This document shows, piece by piece, positions 41,871-50,482 of a stretch of 64,000 nucleotides of DNA. Location of the stretch: contig NZ_MKFI01000005.1 of the NCBI RefSeq assembly GCF_001982635.1, positions 727,519 to 791,518 of the forward strand, written 5' to 3'. Both the position numbers and the translations under genes were made by a program. The DNA is from Bradyrhizobium mercantei. Lineage in GTDB: Bacteria > Pseudomonadota > Alphaproteobacteria > Rhizobiales > Xanthobacteraceae. How positions within the stretch are numbered: the stretch's first letter is position 1; each line of letters starts with the position of its first letter. The notes below the pieces were generated by a model. That model was given only the letters and a program-made list of their open reading frames with translations. It had not been told where the DNA came from and did not search any database.

Positions 41871-43118
41871 ATGAATTTCGACGACACCCCGCAGGAGGCC
41901 GCATTCCGCGCCGAGGCGAAAGCCTGGATCGCAGCCAATGCCCCGAAGCAGTATGAGGACGAACTGCGCAAGGCCTCGCTCGGCCGCGTTGCGCTCAAGG
42001 GCGCCAACATTCTCGAGGTCGCGAAGGCCTGGCAGAGGAAGAAGGCCGACGCCGGCTGGGCCTGCCTGCACTGGCCGAAGGAGTATGGCGGCCGCGGCGC
42101 CTCGCCGATCGAGCGCGTGATCTGGCAGCAGGAGGAAGGCCCGTTCGGTCGCCTCAGCTCGATGTTCATCATCGGCCACGGCATGTGCGGCCCGACCATG
42201 ATGGCGTTCGCCGGCGAGGAGCAGAAGCGCAAATACCTGCCGCCGCTCGCCTCCGGCGAGAAGATCTGGTGCCAACTGTTCTCGGAGCCGGCCGGCGGCT
42301 CCGACGTCGCAGGCCTGCGCACGCGTGCCGAGAAGCATGGCGACGAATGGGTGATCAACGGCCAGAAGATCTGGACCTCGGGCGCGCATTATTCCGACTA
42401 CGGCATCCTGTTGACCCGCACCGATCCTGATGTCGCGAAGCACAAGGGCCTCACCATGTTCTTCCTGGACATGAAGAGCCCGGGCGTCGAAGTGCGGCCG
42501 ATCAAGCAGGCGAGCGGCGCGTCCGACTTCAACGAGGTCTATTTCACCGACGTGCGCATTCCGGACTCGCAGCGGCTCGGCAATGTCAATGACGGCTGGA
42601 ACGTGTCGCTGACCACGCTGATGAACGAGCGGATGTCGATCGGCGCCGGCGTCGCCACCGGCTTCCCCGAGCTGCTCGACTTCTGCAACAGCCTGATGCT
42701 GGAGGATGGTCCGGCGATCGAGAACCGCGCGGTGCGCTCCAAGCTTGCGAATTGGGCGGTGAAGGCGAGCGGGCTGAAATACACCAGCATGCGCGCGATC
42801 TCCGCGCTGTCACGCGGCGAACGTCCGGGGCCGGAGAATTCGATCGGCAAGCTGGTCGCCGGCTCGATGATCCAGGACGTCGCGACCTACGCGCTCGATC
42901 TGCAGGGCGCCGCCGGCGCACTGAGCGGGCCCGAGGATGCCGAGGTCGCCGGCAAGTTCCAGGCGATGCTGCTGCGTGCGCCGGGCACCCGCGTCGAGGG
43001 CGGCACCGACGAGATCATGCGCAACATCATCGCCGAGCGTGTGCTGGGCCTGCCCGGCGACATCAGGGTCGACAAGGACGTTCCCTTCAACAAGATCCCG
43101 ACCAAGGGCCGCGCCTGA
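41871..43118 (+). CDS. Acyl-CoA dehydrogenase, PimC/FadE-like, copy 1
   Basis: 415 residues. FAD/acyl-CoA motifs CQLFSEPAGGSDVAGLRTRAE and VINGQKIWTSGAHYSDYG are clear; the C-terminal GGTDEIMRNIIAERVLGLP has Gly where medium-chain enzymes carry the catalytic Glu of the EGT motif. Large subunits of heteromeric acyl-CoA dehydrogenases (pimeloyl-CoA or side-chain types) have this form. It directly precedes a close paralogue, and the two may form one heteromer. Substrate unknown. Confidence 0.85.
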   Translation: MNFDDTPQEAAFRAEAKAWIAANAPKQYEDELRKASLGRVALKGANILEVAKAWQRKKADAGWACLHWPKEYGGRGASPIERVIWQQEEGPFGRLSSMFIIGHGMCGPTMMAFAGEEQKRKYLPPLASGEKIWCQLFSEPAGGSDVAGLRTRAEKHGDEWVINGQKIWTSGAHYSDYGILLTRTDPDVAKHKGLTMFFLDMKSPGVEVRPIKQASGASDFNEVYFTDVRIPDSQRLGNVNDGWNVSLTTLMNERMSIGAGVATGFPELLDFCNSLMLEDGPAIENRAVRSKLANWAVKASGLKYTSMRAISALSRGERPGPENSIGKLVAGSMIQDVATYALDLQGAAGALSGPEDAEVAGKFQAMLLRAPGTRVEGGTDEIMRNIIAERVLGLPGDIRVDKDVPFNKIPTKGRA

Positions 43119-43146
43119 GCGCGCGCAAAATCAAAAGAGGTTCGCC

Positions 43147-44391
43147 ATGAATTTCGATGACACGCCGCAGGAAGCCGAGTTCCGGTCCATCGCCCGCAAG
43201 TGGATCGCGGCCAACGCGCCGAAGGAGTTCGAAGAAGAGCTCTCGAAATCGTCGCTCGGCCGCATCAGGCTCGCCAGGCACGACATGGTCGAGGTCGGCA
43301 AGGCCTGGCAGAAGAAGAAGGCGGAAGGCGGCTGGGCCTGCCTGCATTGGCCGAAGGAATACGGCGGTCGCGGCGCCACCCCGATCGAGCGCGTGATCTG
43401 GCAGCAGGAAGAGGGCGTTTACGGCAAGCTGACGCAGCCGTTCCAGATCGGTGAGGGCATGTGCGGCCCGACCGTGATGGCGTGGGGCAGTGAAGACGCC
43501 AAGAGGCGCTTTCTGCCGAAACTTGCCTCCGGTGAAGAGATCTGGTGCCAGCTGTTCTCCGAGCCGTCGGCCGGCTCCGACGTCGCAGGGCTTCGCACCC
43601 GCGCCGAGAAGAAGGGCGATAACTGGGTCGTCAACGGCCAGAAGATCTGGACCTCGGGCGCGCATTACTCCGACTACGGCCTCCTGATCGCGCGCACCGA
43701 TCCGAATGTGCCCAAGCACAAGGGCCTCACGATGTTCTTCCTCGACATGAAGAGCCCCGGCGTCGAGGTGCGGCCGATCAAGCAGGCCAACGGCATGCAG
43801 GAATTCAACGAGGTCTATTTCACCGACGTCGTGATCCCGGACAGCCAGCGGCTCGGCGCCGTCGGCGAGGGCTGGAGCGTGTCGCTGACCACGCTGATGA
43901 ACGAGCGCATGTCGATCGGCGCGCGGCTTGCGACCGGCGTACCCGAGATGTTCGAGTTCTGCTCCGGTCTGATGCTGGAAGATGGCCTGGCGATCGACGA
44001 TCCGGCGGTGCGCTCGAAGCTCGCGAGTTGGGCGGTGAAGGCGAGCGGGCTGAAATACACCAGCTACCGGGCGATCTCGGCGCTGTCGAAGGGCGAGCGG
44101 CCGGGTCCGGAAAACTCGATCGGCAAGCTGGTCTCCGGCCTGATGCTGCAGGACATCGCGACCTATGCGATGGACCTCGAGGGCACGGCGGGCAGCCTCA
44201 CCGGCACCGACGAGGAACAGGCCAACGGCCAGTTCCAGCAGATGCTGCTGTCGTCGCCCTCGATGCGCATCGCCGGCGGCACCGACGAGATCCTGCGCAA
44301 CATCATCGCCGAGCGCGTTCTGGGCCTGCCGGGCGACATCCGGGTCGACAAGGACGTGTCCTACAACAAGATCCCGACCAAGGGGCGCTGA
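43147..44391 (+). CDS. Acyl-CoA dehydrogenase, PimC/FadE-like, copy 2
   Basis: 414 residues from the ATG at 43147, which follows AGAGG; an open frame upstream to 42937 is a shadow of the previous gene. It is highly similar throughout to copy 1 (same MNFDDTPQEA start, CQLFSEPSAGSDVAG, GGTDEILRNIIAERVLGLPGDIRVDKDV end), so a recent tandem duplication. It too has Gly at the usual catalytic Glu position. A palindromic repeat follows the stop. Confidence 0.85.
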   Translation: MNFDDTPQEAEFRSIARKWIAANAPKEFEEELSKSSLGRIRLARHDMVEVGKAWQKKKAEGGWACLHWPKEYGGRGATPIERVIWQQEEGVYGKLTQPFQIGEGMCGPTVMAWGSEDAKRRFLPKLASGEEIWCQLFSEPSAGSDVAGLRTRAEKKGDNWVVNGQKIWTSGAHYSDYGLLIARTDPNVPKHKGLTMFFLDMKSPGVEVRPIKQANGMQEFNEVYFTDVVIPDSQRLGAVGEGWSVSLTTLMNERMSIGARLATGVPEMFEFCSGLMLEDGLAIDDPAVRSKLASWAVKASGLKYTSYRAISALSKGERPGPENSIGKLVSGLMLQDIATYAMDLEGTAGSLTGTDEEQANGQFQQMLLSSPSMRIAGGTDEILRNIIAERVLGLPGDIRVDKDVSYNKIPTKGR

Positions 44392-44396
44392 TGTCT

Positions 44397-44510
44397 CGTG
44401 TCCCGGACGCGATGCAGCACACAGTGCTGCTTCGCAGGACCGGGACTTGTTCCTCCATAGGCCCCGGCTCTGCGACGCATCACGTCGTGCCGCGTCGCGT
44501 CCGGGCACGA
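44397..44510. repeat. Palindromic repeat, CGTGTCCCGGACGCG family
   Basis: CGTGTCCCGGACGCGATGCAGCAC at the left and CGTGCCGCGTCGCGTCCGGGCACG at the right are inverted copies, with an inner GGACCGGGAC / GGCCCCGGCTC part. Located in the 133-bp gap before the nitroreductase gene. Confidence 0.75.
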
Positions 44511-44524
44511 AAGTGAGTTCGAAG

Positions 44525-45223
44525 ATGGACGCCACCGTAGAACAGCATGATCGCATCGGTGCGCTCGAGGAGCTGCTCAACGAGCGCTACTCGGTGCGCG
44601 CATTCCTGCCGCGCGAGGTGCCGCGCGACATCATCGAGCACATTCTTGCGACCGCGCAGCGCACCGCGTCCTGGTGCAACAGCCAGCCCTGGCAGGTGCT
44701 GATCGCCTCAGGCGAGGCCAAGGAGCGCTTCCGCAAGGCGATCTATGCCGAGGCCGCATCCGGCGCCAAGGACGACCACGACTTCACGCCGCCGCGCGAA
44801 TATGTCGGGGTCTATCTGGAGCGCCGCCGCGAAAGCGGCTTCCAGCTCTACAACACGCTCGGTATCGCGCGCGGCGACAAGGCCGCCTATTCGAAGCAGG
44901 CGCTCGAGAACTACAATTTCTTCGGCGCGCCGCATGTCGCCGTGATCCACACCAACGAGCCGCTCGGCATTTATGGCGCGATCGACTGCGGCGGCTATGT
45001 CTCGAACTTCATGCTGGCGGCCCAGGCGCTCGGCCTCGGCACCATCCCGCAGGCCGCGCTCGCCCGCCATTCGGGGCTGATCCGCCGCCATTTCAACCTG
45101 CCCGACGACCGCCGGGTTGTCTGCGGCATCTCGTTCGGCTATGCGGATCACCCACACAAGGTGAACAGCTACCGCACGTCGCGCGCGACCGTGGAAGATA
45201 CTGTCACATTTGTGGATGTATAA
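44525..45223 (+). CDS. Nitroreductase-family flavoprotein
   Basis: 232 residues from the ATG at 44525. RYSVRAFLPREVPRDIIEHILATAQRTASWCNSQPW is the FMN-binding N-terminus of nitroreductases, and GTIPQAALARHSGLIRRHFNLPDDRRVVCGISFGYAD the C-terminal FMN segment. It should reduce nitro groups, quinones or similar with NAD(P)H. Downstream of the acyl-CoA dehydrogenase genes but separated by a repeat, so co-transcription is uncertain. Confidence 0.88.
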   Translation: MDATVEQHDRIGALEELLNERYSVRAFLPREVPRDIIEHILATAQRTASWCNSQPWQVLIASGEAKERFRKAIYAEAASGAKDDHDFTPPREYVGVYLERRRESGFQLYNTLGIARGDKAAYSKQALENYNFFGAPHVAVIHTNEPLGIYGAIDCGGYVSNFMLAAQALGLGTIPQAALARHSGLIRRHFNLPDDRRVVCGISFGYADHPHKVNSYRTSRATVEDTVTFVDV

Positions 45224-45322
45224 TTTCCCCTGGGCGGGATCGTCGGTTCACTCTCCCGCCCAGGACAAGACAAGCCGCAAGAAAAGCCCACAAGAAACGA
45301 CAAGAAAACCTCAAGAACAACT

Positions 45323-45733
45323 ATGGCGAATAACGCCTCCCCGACGCCGGCTGAGATCAGCTGGCAGCTGCACCGTCTGCCTGCGCTCGAGCGCGATGCG
45401 TTCATCGCCGCGCATTATCTGGGACAGCCCGTCGCCTGGAAGACCCGCTTCTTCGACGCGATCGATTGGGGCGCCGGCTCGGTGCTGCAATTCAGCTTCC
45501 TGCAGCGCGGCTGGCACCGCCATTCGCGGCTCGACAATCCGATCTATGCCTATATCGACATCGAGCAACATCCGGAAACGCGAGGCCTGCGCCGCGGCCG
45601 GCGGATCGATCTCGAAGGCACGATCAAGGGCATCGACTTCGTGACCGGGATTACGCTGACGCTGCACAAGTTCGAGATCCTGCCGGTCAATCTTCTCGAC
45701 CGCTTCGTCATCAGTTCCGACAGCCGCTACTGA
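45323..45733 (+). CDS. Conserved hypothetical protein
   Basis: 136 residues, no signal or membrane segment. SWQLHRLPALERDAFIAAHYLGQPVAWKTRFFDAIDWGAG and LDNPIYAYIDIEQHPETRGLRRGRRIDLEGTIKGIDFVTG have no motif I can place. The 3' end overlaps the convergent WYL regulator by 7 bp. Function unknown. Confidence 0.6.
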   Translation: MANNASPTPAEISWQLHRLPALERDAFIAAHYLGQPVAWKTRFFDAIDWGAGSVLQFSFLQRGWHRHSRLDNPIYAYIDIEQHPETRGLRRGRRIDLEGTIKGIDFVTGITLTLHKFEILPVNLLDRFVISSDSRY

Positions 45734-46746
45734 CCAGCGGCTGAACCCCTGCGTCCCGCCACCGCGCGGCGCGGCGGCGTCTCCAGATAGCGCGCGGCCA
45801 TCGCGCCGGTCATCTCGGCCATCTTCTCGCGCAGCTCGTCGGGCGCGATCACCTCAACCTCGGCGCCGAGCCGCAGCAGCTCGCTCGCCGCATGCCACAC
45901 CGTCTTGCCGACCGGTAGGGTGGCGACGTGCCAGCCGTCGGCGTTGGTGCCATCCGCAAGTTGCATCCGCGCCCTCACGTAAGGATGCGCCAGCGCATCG
46001 AACAGTTTCAGCCCGAGCGGCGACAGCCGCACCGTGGCCAGGTTCGGATGCAGCTCGGCCTCGAGCCGCTCGATCGAGGCGCGCCAATAGGCGGCGAGGT
46101 CGAATTCCGCCGGCCGGGCGAACGGCGTCTCCAGCGTCACGCAATCCAGCACGCGGGCGACGCGATAGGTCCGCACATTGCCGTCGACGAGGCCGGCGAG
46201 GTACCAGCTGCCGCCCTTCAGCACGAGGCCGAGCGGTGCCACGCGCCGCCGCTTCTCGGCCTTCCAGCTCTGGTAGCGGATCTCGATCATGGCCTCGCGC
46301 AGCACGGCGCCGGCGATCGCGCGCAGATGCTGCGGCTCCTCGGTCTCGCCGAACCAGCCCGGGGCGTCGAGATGGAAGCGCTGCTGCATCCCTCGCGCAT
46401 TGGGCCGCAGGTTCTCCGGCAGCGCCGCCATCAGCTTGGTCTGCGCCGCCACCATCGCGGCATCGAGGCCGAGCGCGGCGGCGGGGCCAGGCAGGCCGGC
46501 CATGAACAGCGCCTCGGCCTCGCCCTGCGACAGCCCGTTCAGCCGCACGCGATAGCCGTCGAGCAGCCGGTAGCCGCCCTCGGCGCCGCGGTCGGCATAG
46601 ACGGGGACGCCGGCAGCGGCGAGCGCATCGATGTCGCGATAGATCGTGCGCACCGAGACCTCGCAGGCCTCGGCCAGTTCCGGCGCGGTGACCTGGCCCC
46701 GCGCCTGCAGGGTGGTGAGGATGGAAAACAGCCGGCTCGCGCGCAT
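45727..46746 (-). CDS. YafY-family WYL-domain transcriptional regulator, copy 1
   Basis: 339 residues. An HTH_11 DNA-binding domain at 1-60 (LFSILTTLQARGQVTAPELAEACEVSVRTIYRDIDAL) is followed by a WYL sensor domain (about 135-230; GLVLKGGSWYLAGLVDGNVRTYRVARV, where WYL is literally present) and a C-terminal WCX domain. These repressors respond to a bound ligand. It is divergent from a GST gene with a perfect palindrome between them, the likely operator for both. Confidence 0.88.
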   Translation of the reverse strand: MRASRLFSILTTLQARGQVTAPELAEACEVSVRTIYRDIDALAAAGVPVYADRGAEGGYRLLDGYRVRLNGLSQGEAEALFMAGLPGPAAALGLDAAMVAAQTKLMAALPENLRPNARGMQQRFHLDAPGWFGETEEPQHLRAIAGAVLREAMIEIRYQSWKAEKRRRVAPLGLVLKGGSWYLAGLVDGNVRTYRVARVLDCVTLETPFARPAEFDLAAYWRASIERLEAELHPNLATVRLSPLGLKLFDALAHPYVRARMQLADGTNADGWHVATLPVGKTVWHAASELLRLGAEVEVIAPDELREKMAEMTGAMAARYLETPPRRAVAGRRGSAAGQ

Positions 46747-46755
46747 GGCGCAATC

Positions 46756-46780
46756 ATACCTGACACAAGATGTCAGGTAT
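46756..46780. promoter_or_regulatory. Operator of the WYL regulator/GST module
   Basis: ATACCTGACA-CAAGA-TGTCAGGTAT is a perfect 10-bp inverted repeat with a 5-nt spacer. It lies 9 nt from the regulator start codon and 49 nt from the GST start, so it can control both. The TGACA-n5-TGTCA core is what I would expect of a YafY-type dimer site. Confidence 0.75.
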
Positions 46781-46829
46781 AGGTGGCCATAACGAGGCCA
46801 TGCCCCCGACGGCGCAAGGAGCCCCGCCC

Positions 46830-47477
46830 ATGACCACCGCCACCGACCGGATCACGCTGTATTATTCACCGCAAAGCCGCGCCACCGGCACCCGTGTGCT
46901 GCTGGAGGAACTCGGCGCGCCCTACGACCTGCATATCCTCAACATGAAGGCCGCCGAGCAGCGCAAGGCCGCCTATCTCGCCATCAATCCGCTCGGCAAG
47001 GTGCCGGCGATCCGCCATGGCGACGCGCTGGTGACCGAGCAGGTCGCGATCTTCATCTATCTCGCCGATCTGTTTCCGCAGGCCGGCCTGACGCCTGCGC
47101 TGACCGACGCGCGCCGCGGCCCCTATCTGCGCTGGATGGCTTATTACGGCGCCTCGTTCGAGCCGGCGGTGATCGACCATTTCATGAAGCGCGAGCCGGC
47201 GCCGATCACGCAGTCGCCCTATGCCGATTACGACACCATGCTGGGCACGCTCGAGGCGCAGCTCGCAAAGGGGCCCTATCTGTTCGGCGAAGAGATCACG
47301 GCGGCCGACATTCTCTGGGGCATCGCGCTGAACTGGACCATGATGTTCGGCATCGTGCCGAAACGGGACGTCTTCGTCCGCTACGCCGAACGCATCGCCG
47401 CGCGCCCAGCCTACCAGCGGATCACGGAGACTGACGACGAGATGGCGGCGCAGCATGCCGTCGCCGCCGGAGTGTGA
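46830..47477 (+). CDS. Glutathione S-transferase family protein (WYL module 1)
   Basis: 215 residues from the ATG at 46830, with AAGGAG eight nt upstream; earlier ATGs at 46770 and 46800 lie in or near the operator and are less likely. Thioredoxin-like N-domain YYSPQSRATGTRVLLEELGAPYDL, NPLGKVPAIRHGDALVTEQVAIFIYLADL with the GSH gamma-Glu contact (E-Q), then an all-helical C-domain. Divergent from and probably repressed by the WYL regulator. Substrate unknown. Confidence 0.85.
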   Translation: MTTATDRITLYYSPQSRATGTRVLLEELGAPYDLHILNMKAAEQRKAAYLAINPLGKVPAIRHGDALVTEQVAIFIYLADLFPQAGLTPALTDARRGPYLRWMAYYGASFEPAVIDHFMKREPAPITQSPYADYDTMLGTLEAQLAKGPYLFGEEITAADILWGIALNWTMMFGIVPKRDVFVRYAERIAARPAYQRITETDDEMAAQHAVAAGV

Positions 47478-47491
47478 TACGGATCGTGCCG

Positions 47492-47926
47492 ATGGCGAAA
47501 GTCCTGCACAGCACCAACTGCTTCAACACCCTGATCCGCGTCGCCGAGGATTGCCCGGCGCAGCACGGCGAGGAGCCGCAGCCGCGCGGTGGTCAGCCGA
47601 CGGTGGCCGTGCTGCAATTCCGGATGATCGCAGGCGCGCCCTACAAATACACCTCCGACGACGTGGTGTTCGCGACGTCGGCGGCGGGCCGCGCGCTCGA
47701 TGCGAAAACGGCGAAGAAGGAACGCAGCCTTGCCCGCGAGACGTTCTTCTCGCGCGGCCAGGCCTGCATGCGCGCCTCGCCGCTCGGCAAGCGCTTCGGC
47801 TGGGGCGTCCACGCCGACGCCGAGGGCCGCATCGCAATCTACGCCGTCGACAGCAAGCGCTACCAGGCGCTGGCGCGCGACCCTGAGATCGCACAGACGC
47901 GCGCGATGCGGAGCAAGCGGGTGTGA
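47492..47926 (+). CDS. DUF6157-like hypothetical protein
   Basis: 144 residues from the ATG at 47492; a GTG at 47474 overlapping the GST stop is an alternative start. HSTNCFNTLIRVAEDCP at the N-terminus and YKYTSDDVVFATSA and FFSRGQACMRASPLGKRFGWGVHADAEGRIAIYAVDS match a small family of uncharacterised proteins often next to regulators and transferases. It is 14 nt downstream of the GST gene and likely in the same operon. Confidence 0.7.
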   Translation: MAKVLHSTNCFNTLIRVAEDCPAQHGEEPQPRGGQPTVAVLQFRMIAGAPYKYTSDDVVFATSAAGRALDAKTAKKERSLARETFFSRGQACMRASPLGKRFGWGVHADAEGRIAIYAVDSKRYQALARDPEIAQTRAMRSKRV

Positions 47927-47957
47927 GGAGCGCATGCGGACGCTCGCAGTGGGTCTC

Positions 47958-48118
47958 ATCCTCCCCTGGAGGGGGAGGATCGGTTCGCATGCAATGCGAA
48001 CCGAGGTGGGGTGAAGGTCTCTCCACTCGGCCACTGCCCGTATTGAGAGATCACCCCACCCCGTCTCACATTCCGCTGCGCTCCATGTGAGCCGACCCTC
48101 CCCCTCCAGGGGAGGGTG
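47958..48118. repeat. Inverted-repeat element, CCTCCCCTGGAGGGGGAGG family
   Basis: CATCCTCCCCTGGAGGGGGAGGATCGG at the left and CCGACCCTCCCCCTCCAGGGGAGGGTG at the right are near-perfect inverted copies with several shorter hairpins between (TCGCATGCAATGCGA, CACCCCACC). Together with the next repeat it makes up the 363-bp gap 47927-48289. Confidence 0.8.
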
Positions 48119-48141
48119 AAGCGTTGACGCGCTCCTGTTAG

Positions 48142-48249
48142 TCCCGTCGTCCTGATGAGCGCGCAGCGCGTCTCGAAGGATGCACGGCCACCAGCCGGGC
48201 CGTCGACCCTTCGAGACGCGCGCAAGAGCGCGCTCCTCAAGGTGACGGT
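48142..48249. repeat. Palindromic repeat, GTCATCCTGAGG family (copy 3, diverged)
   Basis: TCCCGTCGTCCTGATGAGCGCGC...TCTCGAAGGAT at the left and ACCCTTCGAGACGCGCGC...GCTCCTCAAGGTGACGGTA at the right. The arms match less well than in other copies, so an older insertion. Lies 41 nt before the low-G+C gene. Confidence 0.75.
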
Positions 48250-48289
48250 ATTAGGAGCAGAAGGACTCGTCAGAACATTTACTCGCGTG

Positions 48290-48562
48290 TCAACGAGGCT
48301 GACCGCGATCATTTTGCCAGAGGGCGGATATAAAGCTCTCCAGTGGCCCTGATCCCTTACCTTCGGGGCCGGGATTCAAATCGTCCTCTATCGTAGCTTC
48401 GCCTAGCTCACAGTCGATCGTAACGATGAAACGATTGAACTCGAATTTGTGCACGCCAACTGAAGCTCCTGAACGAAATTCCGAGATTCGACGCAGCAGT
48501 AACTGACGAACATAGTCATTCGCCTCTTCGCTAAGGAAGCTTTGCAATAGCTGTTCGTTCAT
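48290..48562 (-). CDS. Hypothetical low-G+C small protein
   Basis: 90 residues from the ATG at 48560-48562. The coding DNA is visibly poorer in G+C and in third-position G/C than all its neighbours, a sign of acquisition from elsewhere. It is helical at the N-terminus (NEQLLQSFLSEEANDYVRQLLLRRISEFR) then strand-rich (VGVHKFEFNRFIVTIDCELGEATIEDDL). No family recognised; small size and acidic tail are reminiscent of immunity-type proteins, but this is only a guess. Confidence 0.55.
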   Translation of the reverse strand: MNEQLLQSFLSEEANDYVRQLLLRRISEFRSGASVGVHKFEFNRFIVTIDCELGEATIEDDLNPGPEGKGSGPLESFISALWQNDRGQPR

Positions 48563-48572
48563 GGACGGTGAG

Positions 48573-49370
48573 CTAAAACCTCGGCGCGCGCTTCTCCGCG
48601 AACGCCTTGATGCCTTCCTTGATCTCGTCACCGCGCATGCTGTCGCGGTGGCGGGCGTCGGCGGCGGCGGCGTCGAGTTCGCCGCGGGCGAATTCGTTGA
48701 TCGCGCGCTTCATGCCGGCCATCGCCTTCGGCGCATTGCCGCCGAGAATCGTGGCGAGCTTGTCGACCTCTTCGTCCAACAGCTCCAGCGGCACCATCGC
48801 GGTGAGGTAGCCGATCCGCAGCATCTCCGGCGCCGAGATCTTCTGCGCGGTCAGGAACAGTATCTTGGCGTTGTCGACGCCGAGCCGCGTGACGTAGCGC
48901 TGGATGCCGCTCCTGTAATAATGCAGCCCGAGCCGCGCCGCCGGCATGAACATCTCGGCAGTATCGACGCCGATCCGGAAATCGCAGGCGAGCGCGAGGT
49001 CGGTCGAGCCGCCATAGACGCCGCCATTGAGCCGGCAGATCGTCGGCACGCCGAGATCCTCGAGGCGGTTGACCACGACCTCGAACGCCGAGCCCGCGCT
49101 CTGCTGCTCGTTGGCGCTCACCGCGCGCTCGGCCACCGAGTTGAGGTCGTAGCCGGCGGAGAACGCGCGGCCGGTCCCGGTCAGCACCAGCACACGGATC
49201 GCCGGGTCGGCCTCGATCCGGTCGAACAGTTGCACCAGCTCGCCGAGGTCCTCGGCCTGCAGGCGGTTGAGATGCTTCGGCCGGTTGAGGCGGATCGTGG
49301 CGCGCGCTCCGGTAATTTCGAGCACGGGTCCGCTGGCGGTGTCGGCCGCGTCAGCCATCTTGGTCTCCAT
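48573..49370 (-). CDS. Enoyl-CoA hydratase/isomerase-family protein, atypical active site
   Basis: 265 residues with the crotonase fold: TGTGRAFSAGYDLNSV (oxyanion and CoA binding), RLNGGVYGGSTDLALACDFRIG and PAARLGLHYYRSGIQRYVTRLG. In typical hydratases the two acid/base residues are Glu in GGGxELA and PExxLG; here they are Asp (STDLA) and Ala (PAARLG). Hydration activity is thus doubtful; isomerase, hydrolase or decarboxylase chemistry is possible. The ATG overlaps the TAA of the channel gene (TAATG), so the two are coupled. Confidence 0.8.
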   Translation of the reverse strand: METKMADAADTASGPVLEITGARATIRLNRPKHLNRLQAEDLGELVQLFDRIEADPAIRVLVLTGTGRAFSAGYDLNSVAERAVSANEQQSAGSAFEVVVNRLEDLGVPTICRLNGGVYGGSTDLALACDFRIGVDTAEMFMPAARLGLHYYRSGIQRYVTRLGVDNAKILFLTAQKISAPEMLRIGYLTAMVPLELLDEEVDKLATILGGNAPKAMAGMKRAINEFARGELDAAAADARHRDSMRGDEIKEGIKAFAEKRAPRF

Positions 49371-50482
49371 TATTGGTTCTCACGTTCCCGCCGCTTCGCC
49401 TCGGCGTCGATGGTCTCGGCGAGGTCGGGATGCCTTGCCATCAACAGGCGGAAATCGACCAGGTCAAGCACCAACAGCCGGGTCACCTTGCTGGTCGCGA
49501 CGCTGGCGCCGCGCTTGGCGTTGCCGAGCAGCGCCATCTCGCCGAAGAACGCGCCTTCGCCGAGCTTCACCTTGCGTCCGGGCAGGTCGACCTCGACCTC
49601 GCCGGCGGCGACGAAATACATGCAGTCGCCATTGGTGTCCTTGCGGATGATCATGGTGCGCGGCGGCAGGTCGATGGTGCGCAGCACCTGGGTGACATCG
49701 GCGATCGCGGCCGGGCCGAGATGCGCGAAGAACGGCACCTTGCTGACGGTCTCCCAGGTTCTCAGGAAATTGTCGCGGCGGGTTTCGTTGGCAAAGCCGG
49801 TCGCCAGAATACCGGTCCACAGCCCGAACACGCCGAGGCCGGAGATCATCACCATGGCGGCAACCATGCGGCCGAGCGGGGTGATCGGCACCACGTCGCC
49901 ATAGCCGGTCGTGGTCAGCGTCACCACCGCCCACCACAGCGCCGCCGGCACGCTGCCGAAGGTCTGCGGCTGGACGTCCCGCTCCAGGAAATATTCGGCC
50001 ACCGAGGCCAGGAACACCACCATCAGGAAGATCACGAGCACGCTGAGCAGCGGGCCGGATTCCACCACGAGCACGCGGCGGAGCTGACGCAGGCCGGGAA
50101 TGCCCGGCACCACCTTGAGCACCCAGAGCACGCCGAGCAGCCATGCGGTTTTCGGCTCGATGCCGGCGAGCAGGGCCAGCGGCACCGCCAGCGCGCCGAT
50201 CGCATCGACGATGCCGGCGCTGGACAGCTGATAGAACCAGAACTTGTCCTGCTGCCGCATGTGGCGCAGCCGCACCAGCCATTCGAACACGAAATAGGCA
50301 AGGCAGGCCCACAGCAGCGCATCGACCCAGTGCGGCACCGCCTCGTAGGCCGGCGCGACCGTCAGCAGCGTCATCATGGCGACACCGGCCGTGACCGCGA
50401 CATAGGCTGCCGTGGTCATGTTGCGGCCGGCGGTGGCGGAAACGAAGCGCGTCAAGGCCGGAAGGACGAGCGGCTTGGACAT
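49370..50482 (-). CDS. Cyclic-nucleotide-gated potassium channel (MloK1-like)
   Basis: 370 residues, close to the 355 of Mesorhizobium MloK1. Six transmembrane helices with an S4-like but weakly charged segment (PGLRQLRRVLVVE), the pore helix and K+ selectivity filter TTTGYGD (about 190-196), then a C-linker and cNMP-binding domain (about 255-360) with cassette EGAFFGEMALLGNAKRGAS. It should conduct K+ in response to cAMP. The stop overlaps the start of the atypical crotonase gene. Confidence 0.88.
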   Translation of the reverse strand: MSKPLVLPALTRFVSATAGRNMTTAAYVAVTAGVAMMTLLTVAPAYEAVPHWVDALLWACLAYFVFEWLVRLRHMRQQDKFWFYQLSSAGIVDAIGALAVPLALLAGIEPKTAWLLGVLWVLKVVPGIPGLRQLRRVLVVESGPLLSVLVIFLMVVFLASVAEYFLERDVQPQTFGSVPAALWWAVVTLTTTGYGDVVPITPLGRMVAAMVMISGLGVFGLWTGILATGFANETRRDNFLRTWETVSKVPFFAHLGPAAIADVTQVLRTIDLPPRTMIIRKDTNGDCMYFVAAGEVEVDLPGRKVKLGEGAFFGEMALLGNAKRGASVATSKVTRLLVLDLVDFRLLMARHPDLAETIDAEAKRRERENQ

